64,000 nt of DNA from Elusimicrobiota bacterium (lineage in GTDB: Bacteria > Elusimicrobiota > Elusimicrobia > UBA1565 > JACRDR01). Below are positions 26,180-35,055 of this stretch, one piece after another (position 1 is the stretch's first letter; each line of letters starts with the position of its first letter). The position numbers and the translations under genes are program-made. The stretch spans positions 62,001 to 126,000 of the forward strand of contig JACQBA010000009.1 of assembly GCA_016194745.1 (NCBI GenBank), in the 5' to 3' direction. Below the pieces are notes generated by a model, which saw only the letters and a program-made list of their open reading frames with translations, was not told the origin of the DNA and made no database searches.

Positions 26180-27436
26180 TCAGAACCGCAGGCGATAGTT
26201 GATCTGGAACAGCCGGTCGACCTGCGAACGCGGGAACACCGGCTCGCCGGGCCGCGCCGAAAGGTAGACCCACTCCGCGGCGAGCTGATTGCGCACGTCG
26301 AAATCGTAGGCGCCAAATAGCGTCCACGCGAATCCGTAGTCCAGGTTCGTCGCCCAGAACCGGTCGTAACGCGCGCTGGCGCGCCATTTCTTCCACTGAT
26401 ACGACGCCAACAGGAACGCGTCGGACCAGTCTATGGGACCGCCGTTGGCGCGCTGGATCGTCACCTTCATCGTCTGCGTGATGACCGTCAAGCGCTTCCA
26501 TTCCGCCTTGGCGCCGATGTGCTGCACCTCCGTTCGATAGGCTTCGGCGTCGGCCCCGATCAAGTTCGGTCCCGGAAGCCCCGGGCCGGGCACGGGCGGC
26601 CCCGGCAGGGCGACCGGCCCGCCGGCGCCGCGGCCCTGGCCGTTATGCCCGTTGTTGGTCCAATATCCCGCGCCTACCTGCGCCAGCTGCTCCAGGATGT
26701 CCACGTCTCCGCGGACGTAATAACCCGCCCGGCCGTCGATCTCGCTGAAGGGGCGGATCGTCCCATTGGGCGTCGAGTAGCGCGCCGCGATGTCGGCCTG
26801 ATAATCGTGGAGCGCCCAGCTTCGGTACCACAGCAGGCGCCCGATCTGATCGCCGCCGATGAAGGTGCCGAAAGTAAAGCGGCCGACCACCGGCTTGACG
26901 ATCGGGCGCTCCGCGACGGCCTCCACGCCGAAGACGCGGACGTCCTCCCCGACCCAAGACCCGATCGCCGAGGGCGTCAGCGTATAGCGCGTCGACCAAG
27001 CCCCGTCGGGATGCTCCCAAGACAAGAGCGGCATCAGCGCGCCCGCGCGCGCGCGCACGCCGGTCCCGTAGTACTTCCGATCCGCTTGGAGGAACGCCTC
27101 GAAGATGCCGATCGGCGAGTGATCGGCGGGCGGATCGGTCGTGAGATTGGTGTGCAAATGGAAGCTAGCCTTGGACCAAAGGTCCGCGTCCAGAACGAGG
27201 CTCGCCTGGGACAAAGACAGGCGCGCCGCATCGTGCCCGTTGCTCCCGCCGTAGCGCAGGCGGCCCGTTCCTTGCCGGAGCCAGGAATCCTCGCGTCCCG
27301 CCGTGTACGCGCGCCCGTCGACCAGGCCGGAGACTTTCAGCCAGGCGGGGATCTTGGACGACGACTCGACGTCGTCGAACTTGCTCGCTCCCGCGGGAGC
27401 GGAGGCGAGCAGCGCGATCAACAGGGCCGTTTTCAT
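26180..27436 (-). CDS. Outer-membrane porin-like beta-barrel
   Basis: 418 residues from the ATG at 27436, whose ATGA overlaps the stop of the cNMP-binding gene. A signal peptide (MKTALLIALLASAPAGA) is followed by alternating beta-strand sequence throughout (AAEWVYLSARPGEP, WRASARYDRFWATNLDYGFAWTLFGAYDF) ending in an aromatic C-terminal residue, INYRLRF, typical of BAM-assembled barrels. It probably forms an outer-membrane channel. The cupredoxin gene follows after 4 nt, so the pair may work together in periplasmic electron or metal handling. Confidence 0.75.
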   Translation of the reverse strand: MKTALLIALLASAPAGASKFDDVESSSKIPAWLKVSGLVDGRAYTAGREDSWLRQGTGRLRYGGSNGHDAARLSLSQASLVLDADLWSKASFHLHTNLTTDPPADHSPIGIFEAFLQADRKYYGTGVRARAGALMPLLSWEHPDGAWSTRYTLTPSAIGSWVGEDVRVFGVEAVAERPIVKPVVGRFTFGTFIGGDQIGRLLWYRSWALHDYQADIAARYSTPNGTIRPFSEIDGRAGYYVRGDVDILEQLAQVGAGYWTNNGHNGQGRGAGGPVALPGPPVPGPGLPGPNLIGADAEAYRTEVQHIGAKAEWKRLTVITQTMKVTIQRANGGPIDWSDAFLLASYQWKKWRASARYDRFWATNLDYGFAWTLFGAYDFDVRNQLAAEWVYLSARPGEPVFPRSQVDRLFQINYRLRF

Positions 27437-27849
27437 GATTTTCTGCTCGCCGCGACCTTGTCCAGGAGGGACTTCTTCAGCAGCGGCTGCATCTCCAGCA
27501 GCTTCTGAAAGGACGCCGCAGGGATCGTCAGCACCTCCGTCCCGTCCTCCGCCGCCTTGATCGTCGCATCCGAGGACTGGTTCTCGAGCAGGGACATCAC
27601 GCCGAAAAAATCGCCCGCGTTGAGGTCCTGCTTCCGGGCCGAGCCGTCCTTCTCCTTGGAGTTCGCCGACACCTTCCCCTTCTTGATGATATAGAAGCCG
27701 CTGGTGACCTCGCCCCGCAGTACGATCATCTCGCCGCTCGCGTAGCTCTTGCGCTCGATGTCCGGCGTCACGCGCCGCAGCTGGTCCTCGTTGAAGAAAG
27801 ACAGGATATCGACCTTCGTCTTGAGGAAAATGGTGTCGTCGTTTGGCAT
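27433..27849 (-). CDS. Cyclic nucleotide-binding domain protein (no DNA-binding domain)
   Basis: 138 residues from the ATG at 27849. A TTG at 27867 would extend the frame, but it lies upstream of the TACAAT -10 (27863-27858) and so is probably not transcribed. The CAP-ED fold is recognisable: SYASGEMIVLRGEVTSGFYIIKKGKVSA, then LNAGDFFGVMSLLENQSSDATI, the phosphate-binding-cassette position, though the canonical FGE-x-ALL-x-x-x-x-R is altered (FGVMSLLENQSSDAT) and lacks the Arg. It ends after the C-terminal helix, with no helix-turn-helix. It may sense a ligand or act as a regulator-like subunit for the porin/cupredoxin genes. Confidence 0.75.
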   Translation of the reverse strand: MPNDDTIFLKTKVDILSFFNEDQLRRVTPDIERKSYASGEMIVLRGEVTSGFYIIKKGKVSANSKEKDGSARKQDLNAGDFFGVMSLLENQSSDATIKAAEDGTEVLTIPAASFQKLLEMQPLLKKSLLDKVAASRKS

Positions 27850-27926
27850 AGACGGCGATTGTAGCAAAAGCGCGGGCCGGACGGCCCTCTAGGCGCGCCG
27901 GGCAATTTATGTATAATCCCGTTCCC
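27850..27926. promoter_or_regulatory. Divergent leaderless promoters
   Basis: Leftward TACAAT (27863-27858) is 8 nt before the ATG at 27849. Rightward TATAAT (27912-27917) is 9 nt before the ATG at 27927. A box-like palindrome CGGGCCGGACGGCCCT at 27873-27888 lies 23 nt before the rightward -10; in GC-rich DNA this could be chance, and no 24-bp mate was seen. Confidence 0.6.
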
Positions 27927-28577
27927 ATGCGACCGAGATTCGCCGCGGCGGCGCTCCTCGCGCTGCTGCCACAGGCGGCGCGGGCCCAGAACGAGAGCGG
28001 CATCGGCGTCGCCGACAACCGCGGCAACTTCTACTCCGTTACCCAGCGATACGGCCAGACCATGTATTTCCAGGTGACCAAGCTTACCTTGACCGGCCAG
28101 GTGCAATGGAACGTGCCGTACGATCCGCGGGTCGACGTAAGCCCCACCGCGCTGACGGTCGACGGCGAAGGCAACGTGGTCGTGGCCGGCACCATCCGCC
28201 AGGACAAGACGAAGGGGATCCTCATCGTCAAGCTCACGTCCGCGGGCTCGGTCTATTGGAGCCAAAAGCGCAACTCCAACGGGTTCGCGATACCGACCGT
28301 GATCGCGACCGACGACGACGGGAACATTTACGCCGCCGCGACGGTGACCGAGCAGACCGGCTCCTTTTTGAAGGTCATCCGCTTCAACTCGGCGGGGTCC
28401 GTATATTGGGACCAGAACTACCGCGCGGGGCGGACCTCCTACGCGCGCTCGATGGTGATCGACCGCAACGGCGACGCGCACGTGACGGTCGAAACATACT
28501 ACGGCGACCCGCGGACCGAGAACGCCCAGGTCCGTGAGGTACTCTTCACGGTGAACGGCGGGGTGGTACCAAGATGA
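27927..28577 (+). CDS. Exported beta-propeller/SBBP-repeat-like protein
   Basis: 216 residues from the leaderless ATG at 27927. A signal peptide (AAAALLALLPQAARAQ) precedes about four short repeats with the pattern DxxGNxYxxxxxxxx...KLTxxGxVxW: DNRGNFYSV, LTLTGQVQWNVPYD, DGEGNVVVAGT, LTSAGSVYWSQKRN, DDDGNIYAAAT, FNSAGSVYWDQNY, DRNGDAHVT. This is the spacing of SBBP beta-propeller repeats, but there are too few for a closed propeller. The ATGA overlap with the following binding protein gene suggests joint function. Confidence 0.7.
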   Translation: MRPRFAAAALLALLPQAARAQNESGIGVADNRGNFYSVTQRYGQTMYFQVTKLTLTGQVQWNVPYDPRVDVSPTALTVDGEGNVVVAGTIRQDKTKGILIVKLTSAGSVYWSQKRNSNGFAIPTVIATDDDGNIYAAATVTEQTGSFLKVIRFNSAGSVYWDQNYRAGRTSYARSMVIDRNGDAHVTVETYYGDPRTENAQVREVLFTVNGGVVPR

Positions 28578-30334
28578 GATTGCTCGCGGCGTGTCTCTTG
28601 CTGGCGTGCGGCGGACTCGGATACGGCCAGGCCGTCGCGCCGTCTCCGAAGGCCAAGGGAGCCCAAATCATGACCGTGCTCCTGCGCAACCCGTGGACCG
28701 CCATAGACCAGTCGTCCTCCTACGACATCGGCACGTACTTCATCGTCGCGAACCTCTACGAGACGCTGGTGGCGTTCGACGGGTCGGCCGACAGGTTCAA
28801 GCCGTGGCTCAGCACCGCGGTCCCGACCCGAGAGAACGGCCTCCTCAGCGCCGACGGCCGCACGTACCGGTTTCCCATCCGCAAGGGCGTCAAGTTCCAC
28901 GACGGCACGAGGCTCACGCCCGAGGACGTGCGCTACTCCTTCCTCCGCGAGCTCGTCATCCAGCGCAACAGCAAGCCTCCGTCCTTCATGCTCGGCCCCC
29001 TGTTCAAGATGGGCTCCAACGTGGACTCCGGCGGCCTCTGGGCGCTGACGCCCGAGCAGATGGAGAAGGCAGTACGCGTCGAGGGCGACGCCGTCGTGTT
29101 CGAGCTCCAGGCTCCGTTTCCCGGCTTTCTGCGTCTCGTCGGGACTCTTCCGGTCGTGACGTCGAAGGCGTGGCACCTCAAGAACGGCGGCTGGAACGGC
29201 GTCCCTCCCGCAAAAGGCGCGCCGCAGCCGACCGAGACTTCCCCTTTCCTGATGGACCACGCCAATGGCACCGGCGCGTTCATGGTCGAATCGGGCGCTC
29301 CGGGAACGAAGCTCGTCCTCAAGCGCCACCCGGACTACTGGGGGCCGGCGCCGGCGCTCGAAGGCGTGGTGTTCCGCTCCGAGCCTTCCGATCCGATGCG
29401 CGCGAGCGCCCTCGTCAGCGGCGACGCGGACTACGTCTATCTGGAACGTCCCATTCTTCCCCTCGTCGAGGACGCCGGCGGCGTGAGCGTGATCGACGAC
29501 ATCCCCGGCTATTCCAGCGGAGAAGCGTTCTTCTTCACGTTCGACGTCGACTCCAAGGACAACCCTCGCCTGGGAAGCGGCAAGTTCGACGGCAAGGGCA
29601 TCCCGCCGGATTTCTTTACCGACAAGGACGCCCGTCTCGGCTTCGCCCACGCCTTCAGCGCGGGCGTCTACGCTCGCATGGCCCTCAACGGCAAAGGGAC
29701 GCCGGCGTACGGTCCCATTCCGCCGTCCATGATCAAGGAAGGCAGCCTCAAGGACGCGGCTCCCGCCTACGACCTCAAGAAGGCGGAAGCGGCGTTTCGA
29801 AGGGCGCACGGCGGCAAGCTCTGGGACTCGGGCTTCACACTGACGCTGAGCTACATGCGCGGGAACGTCCGCCGCCAGGTCGCGGCGGAGGTGCTCAAGT
29901 CCGGCGTCGAATCTCTGAACGCCAAATTCAAGGTCCAGCTCGAGGCGGTCGCTCCCGCCGACTATCCCGGACACTACCAGAGCCATCGCCTGCCCATCTG
30001 GGTGCAGGAGCTCGTGGGCGATTTTCCCGATCCGCATTCCCTGGCGTTCTCGTTCTTCCATTCGAAGGGGTTCTTCGCTCGCGCGCAGCGTTTTTCCAGG
30101 CCGGACTTCGACGCGCTCGAGGAAAAGGCCGCGCAAGAGACCGATCCGGCGAAGCGGGAGCAGCTGTTCCTTGACCTCGAGGCGAAGGCGCTCGCGGAGG
30201 CCGTCCAGATCTACTCGTACCATCCCGTGCAGTTCAAGGCCGTCCGGTCTTGGCTGAAGGGGCTGGAGAAGAACCAAGGGGTGAACGGCCTCTCGTTCGC
30301 CAATCTCCTGTACCTGGCGCCCATCCAAAAATAG
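28574..30334 (+). CDS. ABC transporter substrate-binding protein, family 5
   Basis: 586 residues. A signal peptide (LLAACLLLACGGLGYGQA) and the SBP_bac_5 fold: NLYETLVAFDGSADRFKPWLSTA, YRFPIRKGVKFHDGTRLTPEDVRYSFLREL, GTGAFMVESGAPGTKLVLKRHPDYWG and a C-terminal LPIWVQELVGDFPDPHSLAFSFF. Usual ligands are peptides, opines, nickel or sugars. No cognate family-5 permease or ATPase genes are adjacent; the next genes are XylFGH, 14 nt downstream. Either its permease lies elsewhere or it is a ligand sensor. Confidence 0.85.
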   Translation: MRLLAACLLLACGGLGYGQAVAPSPKAKGAQIMTVLLRNPWTAIDQSSSYDIGTYFIVANLYETLVAFDGSADRFKPWLSTAVPTRENGLLSADGRTYRFPIRKGVKFHDGTRLTPEDVRYSFLRELVIQRNSKPPSFMLGPLFKMGSNVDSGGLWALTPEQMEKAVRVEGDAVVFELQAPFPGFLRLVGTLPVVTSKAWHLKNGGWNGVPPAKGAPQPTETSPFLMDHANGTGAFMVESGAPGTKLVLKRHPDYWGPAPALEGVVFRSEPSDPMRASALVSGDADYVYLERPILPLVEDAGGVSVIDDIPGYSSGEAFFFTFDVDSKDNPRLGSGKFDGKGIPPDFFTDKDARLGFAHAFSAGVYARMALNGKGTPAYGPIPPSMIKEGSLKDAAPAYDLKKAEAAFRRAHGGKLWDSGFTLTLSYMRGNVRRQVAAEVLKSGVESLNAKFKVQLEAVAPADYPGHYQSHRLPIWVQELVGDFPDPHSLAFSFFHSKGFFARAQRFSRPDFDALEEKAAQETDPAKREQLFLDLEAKALAEAVQIYSYHPVQFKAVRSWLKGLEKNQGVNGLSFANLLYLAPIQK

Positions 30335-30348
30335 AATAGGACCTAACC

Positions 30349-31413
30349 ATGAAACTCCGCGTCACTCTCGTCGTCCTCTCCTGCATCGTCAGCGCGCTCA
30401 CCGGCATCGTCCTCGCCCGCGGCGGCGCGGGCGGCGCAAGCGCCGCGCCCTCCGCGCGCGAGCCCGGAAGAAAGCTCTTGATCGGACTTTCGCTGGACAC
30501 CCTCAAGGAGGAGCGCTGGCAGCACGACCGCGACATCTTCGTCAAGCGCGCCCACGAACTCGGCGCCGAGGTACTGGTCCAGGCGGCCAACTCCGACGAT
30601 ACGCGGCAGATCTCCGACGTGCAGTCCTTGATCTCGAACAAGGTGGACGTGCTCGTCGTCGTCCCGCACAACGGCAGCGCGATGGCCAAGGGCGTGCAAA
30701 TGGCGCACGAGGCCGGGATCCCGGTCATCTCCTACGACCGCCTCATCACCGACTCCGACCCCGACCTCTACATGAGCTTCGACAACGTGAAGGTCGGCGA
30801 GGAGCAGGCGAAGTACCTGGTCGGCCGCATCGGCGGCAAGAAAAAATTCCGCATCGTCCGCATCAACGGAGCGAAGACCGACAATAACGCGCTGCTTTTC
30901 CGCCAGGGCGCCCAGAACGTGCTCCAGCCCCTCATCGACAAGGGCGTCGTCCAGGTCCTCCACGAGGACTGGGCTGAGAACTGGAAGCCGGAAAACGCCA
31001 AGAAGATCATGAACGCCGCGATCACCAAGCACGGCCACGAATTCGACGCAGTCCTCGCCGCCAATGACGGCACCGCCGGCGGCGCGATCCAAGCGCTCCT
31101 TGAAGAGGGCATGGCCGGCAAGATCCTCGTGACGGGCCAGGACGCGGAGCTCGCCGCCTGCCAGCGCATCGCGAAGGGCTCCCAATCGATGACGATCTAC
31201 AAGCCCTTAAAGCGCCTAGCGGAGCGCGCGGCGGAGACCGCGGTCAAGATGGCGGCCGGAAAGCCGATCGTGGCGAGCCAGACGGTGAACAACGGGAAGA
31301 TGGCCGTGCCGTCGATGCTCCTGGACGTCGTCGTGGCGACCAAGGACAACCTGCTCGACACGATCATTAAGGACGGCTTCCACAAGAAATCCGACGTGTT
31401 CTCGGGCTCTTGA
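30349..31413 (+). CDS. xylF: D-xylose-type ABC transporter, periplasmic binding protein
   Basis: 354 residues. A signal peptide, then the family-1 sugar-binding fold very close to E. coli XylF: ERWQHDRDIFVKRA, VDVLVVVPHNG, VISYDRLITDSDPDLYMSFDN, NDGTAGGAIQALLEEG, TGQDAELAACQRIAKGSQSMTIYKP and a terminal IIKDGFHKKSD. It delivers pentose to XylGH. The stop overlaps the xylG start by one base. No xylose isomerase or xylulokinase gene is in the window. Confidence 0.92.
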   Translation: MKLRVTLVVLSCIVSALTGIVLARGGAGGASAAPSAREPGRKLLIGLSLDTLKEERWQHDRDIFVKRAHELGAEVLVQAANSDDTRQISDVQSLISNKVDVLVVVPHNGSAMAKGVQMAHEAGIPVISYDRLITDSDPDLYMSFDNVKVGEEQAKYLVGRIGGKKKFRIVRINGAKTDNNALLFRQGAQNVLQPLIDKGVVQVLHEDWAENWKPENAKKIMNAAITKHGHEFDAVLAANDGTAGGAIQALLEEGMAGKILVTGQDAELAACQRIAKGSQSMTIYKPLKRLAERAAETAVKMAAGKPIVASQTVNNGKMAVPSMLLDVVVATKDNLLDTIIKDGFHKKSDVFSGS

Positions 31414-32939
31414 TGACGGCCGCCGCGCTCCTCAGCGCCAAGAACATCACCAAGACGTTTCCGGGCGTCACCGCCCTCAAGGACGTATCCTTCAGCGTGA
31501 ACGCCGGGGAGATCCACGCGCTCTGCGGCGAGAACGGCGCGGGCAAGTCCACGCTGATCAAGCTGCTCTCGGGCATCCATCCCTACGGCAGCTACGACGG
31601 CGAGCTCCAGGTAAACGGAAAGACGGCGAGATTCGAGTCCGTGGCCGACGCGGAAGCGGCCGGCATCGCGGTCATCTACCAGGAACTCGCCTTGGTCCCG
31701 GAGATGACGGTCGCCGAGAACATCTTTCTGGGCGCCGAGCCCTCCCGCTTCGGGCTCCTCGATTGGAACAAGATCTACCGCGAGACCCGCAGCCTGCTCG
31801 AGATGTTCCACCTGAACCTCGAGCCGACGGCGACGACGAAGCACCTCGGCATGGGCCAGCGCCAGCTCATCGAGATCATCAAGGCTCTCCGCAAGGACTC
31901 GAAGATCCTGATTCTCGACGAGCCGACGGCCGCGCTGACCGAGACCGAGGTCGACACCTTGATCGTCATCCTCAAGAAGCTGCGCGAACGCGGCATCGGC
32001 TGCGTCTACATCTCGCACAAGCTCGACGAGGTCTTCGCCGTGGCCGACCGCGTCACGGTCATCCGGGACGGCGCCAGCGTGACGACCAAGAGGACCAAGG
32101 ATATCGACAAGGCCGACGTGATCCGGCATATGGTCGGCCGCGAGATCAAGGACCTCTTCCCCCGCCGCACGGCGAAGCCCGGCCCGGTGCTCCTCAGCGT
32201 CGAGAATCTCACGGTCGCCGAGGAGAAGGGCGGAGAGAACGCGCTCGAAGGCATCAGCTTCGAGCTGCGCGCGGGCGAGGTGCTCGGCTTCGGAGGCCTC
32301 ATGGGCTCGGGGCGCACGGAGCTTCTCATGCATCTCTTCGGCGCCTGGGGCTGGCGGAAGAAGGGCACCGTCGAGGTAGACGGAAAACGGGTCCCCAAAA
32401 TGCAGCCCGACGAGGCGATCAACCGCGGGATGGTACTCGTCTCGGAGGACCGCAAGCGCTACGGCCTCGTCCTTCCCAAAGCCGTCGGCTTCAACCTGTC
32501 CCTCTCTTCGCTCAAGCGCCTGACGCGCAACTGGCTCATCGATTCCCCCCGTGAGTTCCACGCCAACAAGAAGCTGTTCGATTCCCTGCACGTCAAAGCA
32601 CCCAGCCTCGAGGCCGTCGTCGGTGGCCTATCCGGAGGCAACCAGCAGAAGGTCGTCATCGGCAAGGCACTGATGACCGAACCGCAGGTCGTTTTCCTGG
32701 ACGAGCCGACGCGGGGCATCGACGTCGGCGCAAAAGTGGAAGTCTACGAGATCATCAACCAAATCACCGCGGCGGGCAAGGCCGTGGTTCTCGTCTCCAG
32801 CGAGCTTCCCGAACTCATGGGGATGAGCGACCGCATCTTGATGCTGCACGAAGGATCGATCGGCGGCGAGTTCAAACGCGCCGACGCCACCCAGGAGAAG
32901 CTGATGGCCGCCGCGATGGGCCACTCGCCCAAGAGATAA
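31413..32939 (+). CDS. xylG: D-xylose-type ABC transporter ATPase
   Basis: 508 residues, two nucleotide-binding domains as in sugar importers of the carbohydrate uptake type 2. NBD1: Walker A GENGAGKST, signature MGQRQLIEI (LSxGQ replaced by LGMGQ), Walker B ILILDEPTAAL. NBD2: an atypical GLMGSGRTELL Walker A, signature LSGGNQQKV and VVFLDEPTRGIDVGAK. Start taken at ATG 31413 within the xylF stop (TGATG). Cytoplasmic ATPase subunit. Confidence 0.93.
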   Translation: MTAAALLSAKNITKTFPGVTALKDVSFSVNAGEIHALCGENGAGKSTLIKLLSGIHPYGSYDGELQVNGKTARFESVADAEAAGIAVIYQELALVPEMTVAENIFLGAEPSRFGLLDWNKIYRETRSLLEMFHLNLEPTATTKHLGMGQRQLIEIIKALRKDSKILILDEPTAALTETEVDTLIVILKKLRERGIGCVYISHKLDEVFAVADRVTVIRDGASVTTKRTKDIDKADVIRHMVGREIKDLFPRRTAKPGPVLLSVENLTVAEEKGGENALEGISFELRAGEVLGFGGLMGSGRTELLMHLFGAWGWRKKGTVEVDGKRVPKMQPDEAINRGMVLVSEDRKRYGLVLPKAVGFNLSLSSLKRLTRNWLIDSPREFHANKKLFDSLHVKAPSLEAVVGGLSGGNQQKVVIGKALMTEPQVVFLDEPTRGIDVGAKVEVYEIINQITAAGKAVVLVSSELPELMGMSDRILMLHEGSIGGEFKRADATQEKLMAAAMGHSPKR

Positions 32940-32944
32940 CTCCC

Positions 32945-34081
32945 ATGAAAACCAACAACCTGTCTATCCACGACTTCTCACTGGGCATCGCCCTCATCCT
33001 CATCAGCGCATTCTTCGCGTGGCAATCGCCCGTGTTCCTGAGCTCGCGCAACTTGTCCATGCTGATGATCGAACTCTCGATCACCGCGACATTGGCGCTC
33101 GGCATGCTCCTCGTCATCTTGCCGGGCCACATCGACCTCTCGGTCGGCAGCGGCGTCGGCCTCACGGGCGGCATCGCGAGCGTCCTGATCTTCCAGCAGC
33201 ATTGGCCGGCCGCCTTAGGCATGCTCGCCGCCCTGGCCTTCGCGCTCGTCATTTGGTTCCTGATGGGATATACGATCGTCAAGGAGCGCATGCCCGCCTT
33301 CATCATCACACTGGGCGGCCTTCTCATCTTCAAGGGCCTCTTCTGGCTCGTCATCCGCAATTCGACGATCCCGGTCGTCGAGGGCGGCTCGACCAATCTC
33401 TATTCGCTCCTGACGACCTACTATCTGCCCACGTCGGCCGGCTGGCTTCTCGGCGCGGTCTGCGCGGGACTTCTGGTCGTCTCCAAAGTTCTCTCGGTCC
33501 AGCACCGGATCGAATATGGATTCGAAGTCGAGGACAAGGAGCTACTCTTCCTCAAGCTCTTCCTATTCACGCAGATCATCTTCCTCTTCGTGCTGGTGAT
33601 GAACCAATTCCGCGGCATCCCGTTGCCCGTCGTCATCCTGGGTGCCGTGGCTCTCGCCGTCTACATCCTCACCGAGAACACGCCCTTCGGACGCCATCTA
33701 TACGCGATCGGAGGCAACCCCGAAGCCGCCGTCATCTCTGGCATCCCCGTGGACAAGGTCGTGGTCGGCGCCTATTGCCTCCTAGGCTCGGTCGTCGCGG
33801 TGACCGGGCTCATGCAGACCGCCTACTCCGGCGCGTCGACGACCACCGTCGGCGACTTGATGGAGCTCGACGCCATCGCGGCGTGCGTCATCGGCGGTAC
33901 GAGCTTAAACGGCGGCCGCGGCACCGCGGTCGGCGTTTTGAGCGGGGCCCTCATCATGGCCTGCCTCTTGAACGGCATGACTCTTCTCGCGGTATCGCCG
34001 GAGCTCAAGTTCATCGCCCGCGGCACCGTGCTCGCGCTCGCCGTCTGGCTCGACGTCCGGCTGACCGCGGCGAAAGCCTAG
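32945..34081 (+). CDS. xylH: D-xylose-type ABC transporter permease
   Basis: 378 residues with about ten membrane helices. The BPD_transp_2 signature is clear: LVILPGHIDLSVGSGVGLTG, MPAFIITLGGLLIFKGLFWLVI, NTPFGRHLYAIGGNPEAAVISGIPVDKV and the EAA-like DAIAACVIGGTSLNGGRGTAVGVLSGALIM. It follows xylG by 5 nt. Inner-membrane channel of the importer. Confidence 0.92.
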   Translation: MKTNNLSIHDFSLGIALILISAFFAWQSPVFLSSRNLSMLMIELSITATLALGMLLVILPGHIDLSVGSGVGLTGGIASVLIFQQHWPAALGMLAALAFALVIWFLMGYTIVKERMPAFIITLGGLLIFKGLFWLVIRNSTIPVVEGGSTNLYSLLTTYYLPTSAGWLLGAVCAGLLVVSKVLSVQHRIEYGFEVEDKELLFLKLFLFTQIIFLFVLVMNQFRGIPLPVVILGAVALAVYILTENTPFGRHLYAIGGNPEAAVISGIPVDKVVVGAYCLLGSVVAVTGLMQTAYSGASTTTVGDLMELDAIAACVIGGTSLNGGRGTAVGVLSGALIMACLLNGMTLLAVSPELKFIARGTVLALAVWLDVRLTAAKA

Positions 34082-34176
34082 AGTCGAAGTCGCCCGGAGA
34101 CGAGAGAGTTGCCCGTCCTTCATCGGGCCGTCACCCGCCGCGCGCTATCATATCCTCCGACGCTTAGGAGGCGCCT

Positions 34177-34629
34177 ATGAACGAATCGCGGCTGCTCAGC
34201 ATCCTGATCGCGGCCCTATGTCTGTCGGGGCCGGCGGTCGGGCAGGAAGTGTCAGCGGGGACTTCCGATTCCTCCGCCAGGGAGGAGCGGGACCCCGCGC
34301 GGCCCGGCGATCCCGCCCAGCCCATCGAAAATCCGACTCAGAATCCCGCCAACACTCCCGCCACTCCCAGGGGACGCATCACGACTCCGCCGAGCGATGA
34401 GCCGCGCCGCGACGCCGAGATGAAGCGCGAAAATCCCGCGCCTCGCAAGCGCCGCTGGTGGAGGTTCTGGGATCGCCGCTCCACACGCGCCGAGGAAACG
34501 GAACACCTCCAGCGCGAGACGCGGCCGGTCGATCGGGCCGAATCACCCGAGCCTTCCCCGAGCCAGAGGCCCGAGGACGGCGGCGCGGCCGGGAGCGGTC
34601 AAGGCGACAGCGGATACCGGCCGCAGTAG
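34177..34629 (+). CDS. Small exported, disordered, charged protein
   Basis: 150 residues. A signal peptide (LLSILIAALCLSGPAVGQE) then a Pro/Arg/Glu/Ser-rich sequence without predicted structure, with one aromatic-basic patch RKRRWWRFWDRRST in the middle that could bind a membrane or polyanion. A good AGGAGG motif precedes the ATG. TATCAT at 34146-34151 may be the -10. No family recognised. It is convergent with queF with no gap. Confidence 0.6.
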   Translation: MNESRLLSILIAALCLSGPAVGQEVSAGTSDSSAREERDPARPGDPAQPIENPTQNPANTPATPRGRITTPPSDEPRRDAEMKRENPAPRKRRWWRFWDRRSTRAEETEHLQRETRPVDRAESPEPSPSQRPEDGGAAGSGQGDSGYRPQ

Positions 34630-35055
34630 TCAGCCGCGGGCGTTCCGTGCGCGAGGATAGCGCGCCGTCACGACGGAGCGCATGCCCCCGCGCGAGGTGA
34701 ACGAGCCGGAGACCTCGGCCCACACGGGCTTGGTCGCGCGCGCCACGTCGTCGAGCACCCGGTTGACCGCGTTCTCATAGAAAATCCCGAGGTTGCGGTA
34801 GCCGAGCAGGTAATATTTGAAGGATTTCAGCTCGACGCACAGGCGATCCGGGACGTAGCGCAGCGTCAAGGTCGCGAAGTCGGGCAGGTTGGTCTTCGGG
34901 CAGATCGAGGTGAACTCCGGGATCTCGATCTTGATCTCGTAGCCGCGGTATTGGTTCGGGAAGGCCTCCAAGGGAGGCAGAGGCGCGTCGATCCCGGAGC
35001 GCGCCTGGTTCAGGTAGGTGCGCCCTCCGTGCGGAGCCTTCTTCTTCGATTTCAT
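34630..35055 (-). CDS. queF: NADPH-dependent 7-cyano-7-deazaguanine reductase (short QueF)
   Basis: 141 residues from the ATG at 35055, which lies within the copA stop as ATGA with AAGGAG upstream. The catalytic Cys and Asp are in FTSICPKTNLPDFATLTLRYVPD, and the NADPH motif is ELKSFKYYLLGYRN with IFYENAVNRVLDD. It reduces preQ0 to preQ1 in queuosine biosynthesis. Other queuosine genes are not in the window, and coupling to a copper ATPase gene is unexpected. Confidence 0.93.
   Translation of the reverse strand: MKSKKKAPHGGRTYLNQARSGIDAPLPPLEAFPNQYRGYEIKIEIPEFTSICPKTNLPDFATLTLRYVPDRLCVELKSFKYYLLGYRNLGIFYENAVNRVLDDVARATKPVWAEVSGSFTSRGGMRSVVTARYPRARNARG

Noticed and set aside
28499..30328. 609-codon open frame on the minus strand opposite the family-5 binding protein
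   Set aside because: Amino-acid composition is that of an antisense shadow and the plus strand encodes an unmistakable SBP_bac_5 protein with signal peptide.
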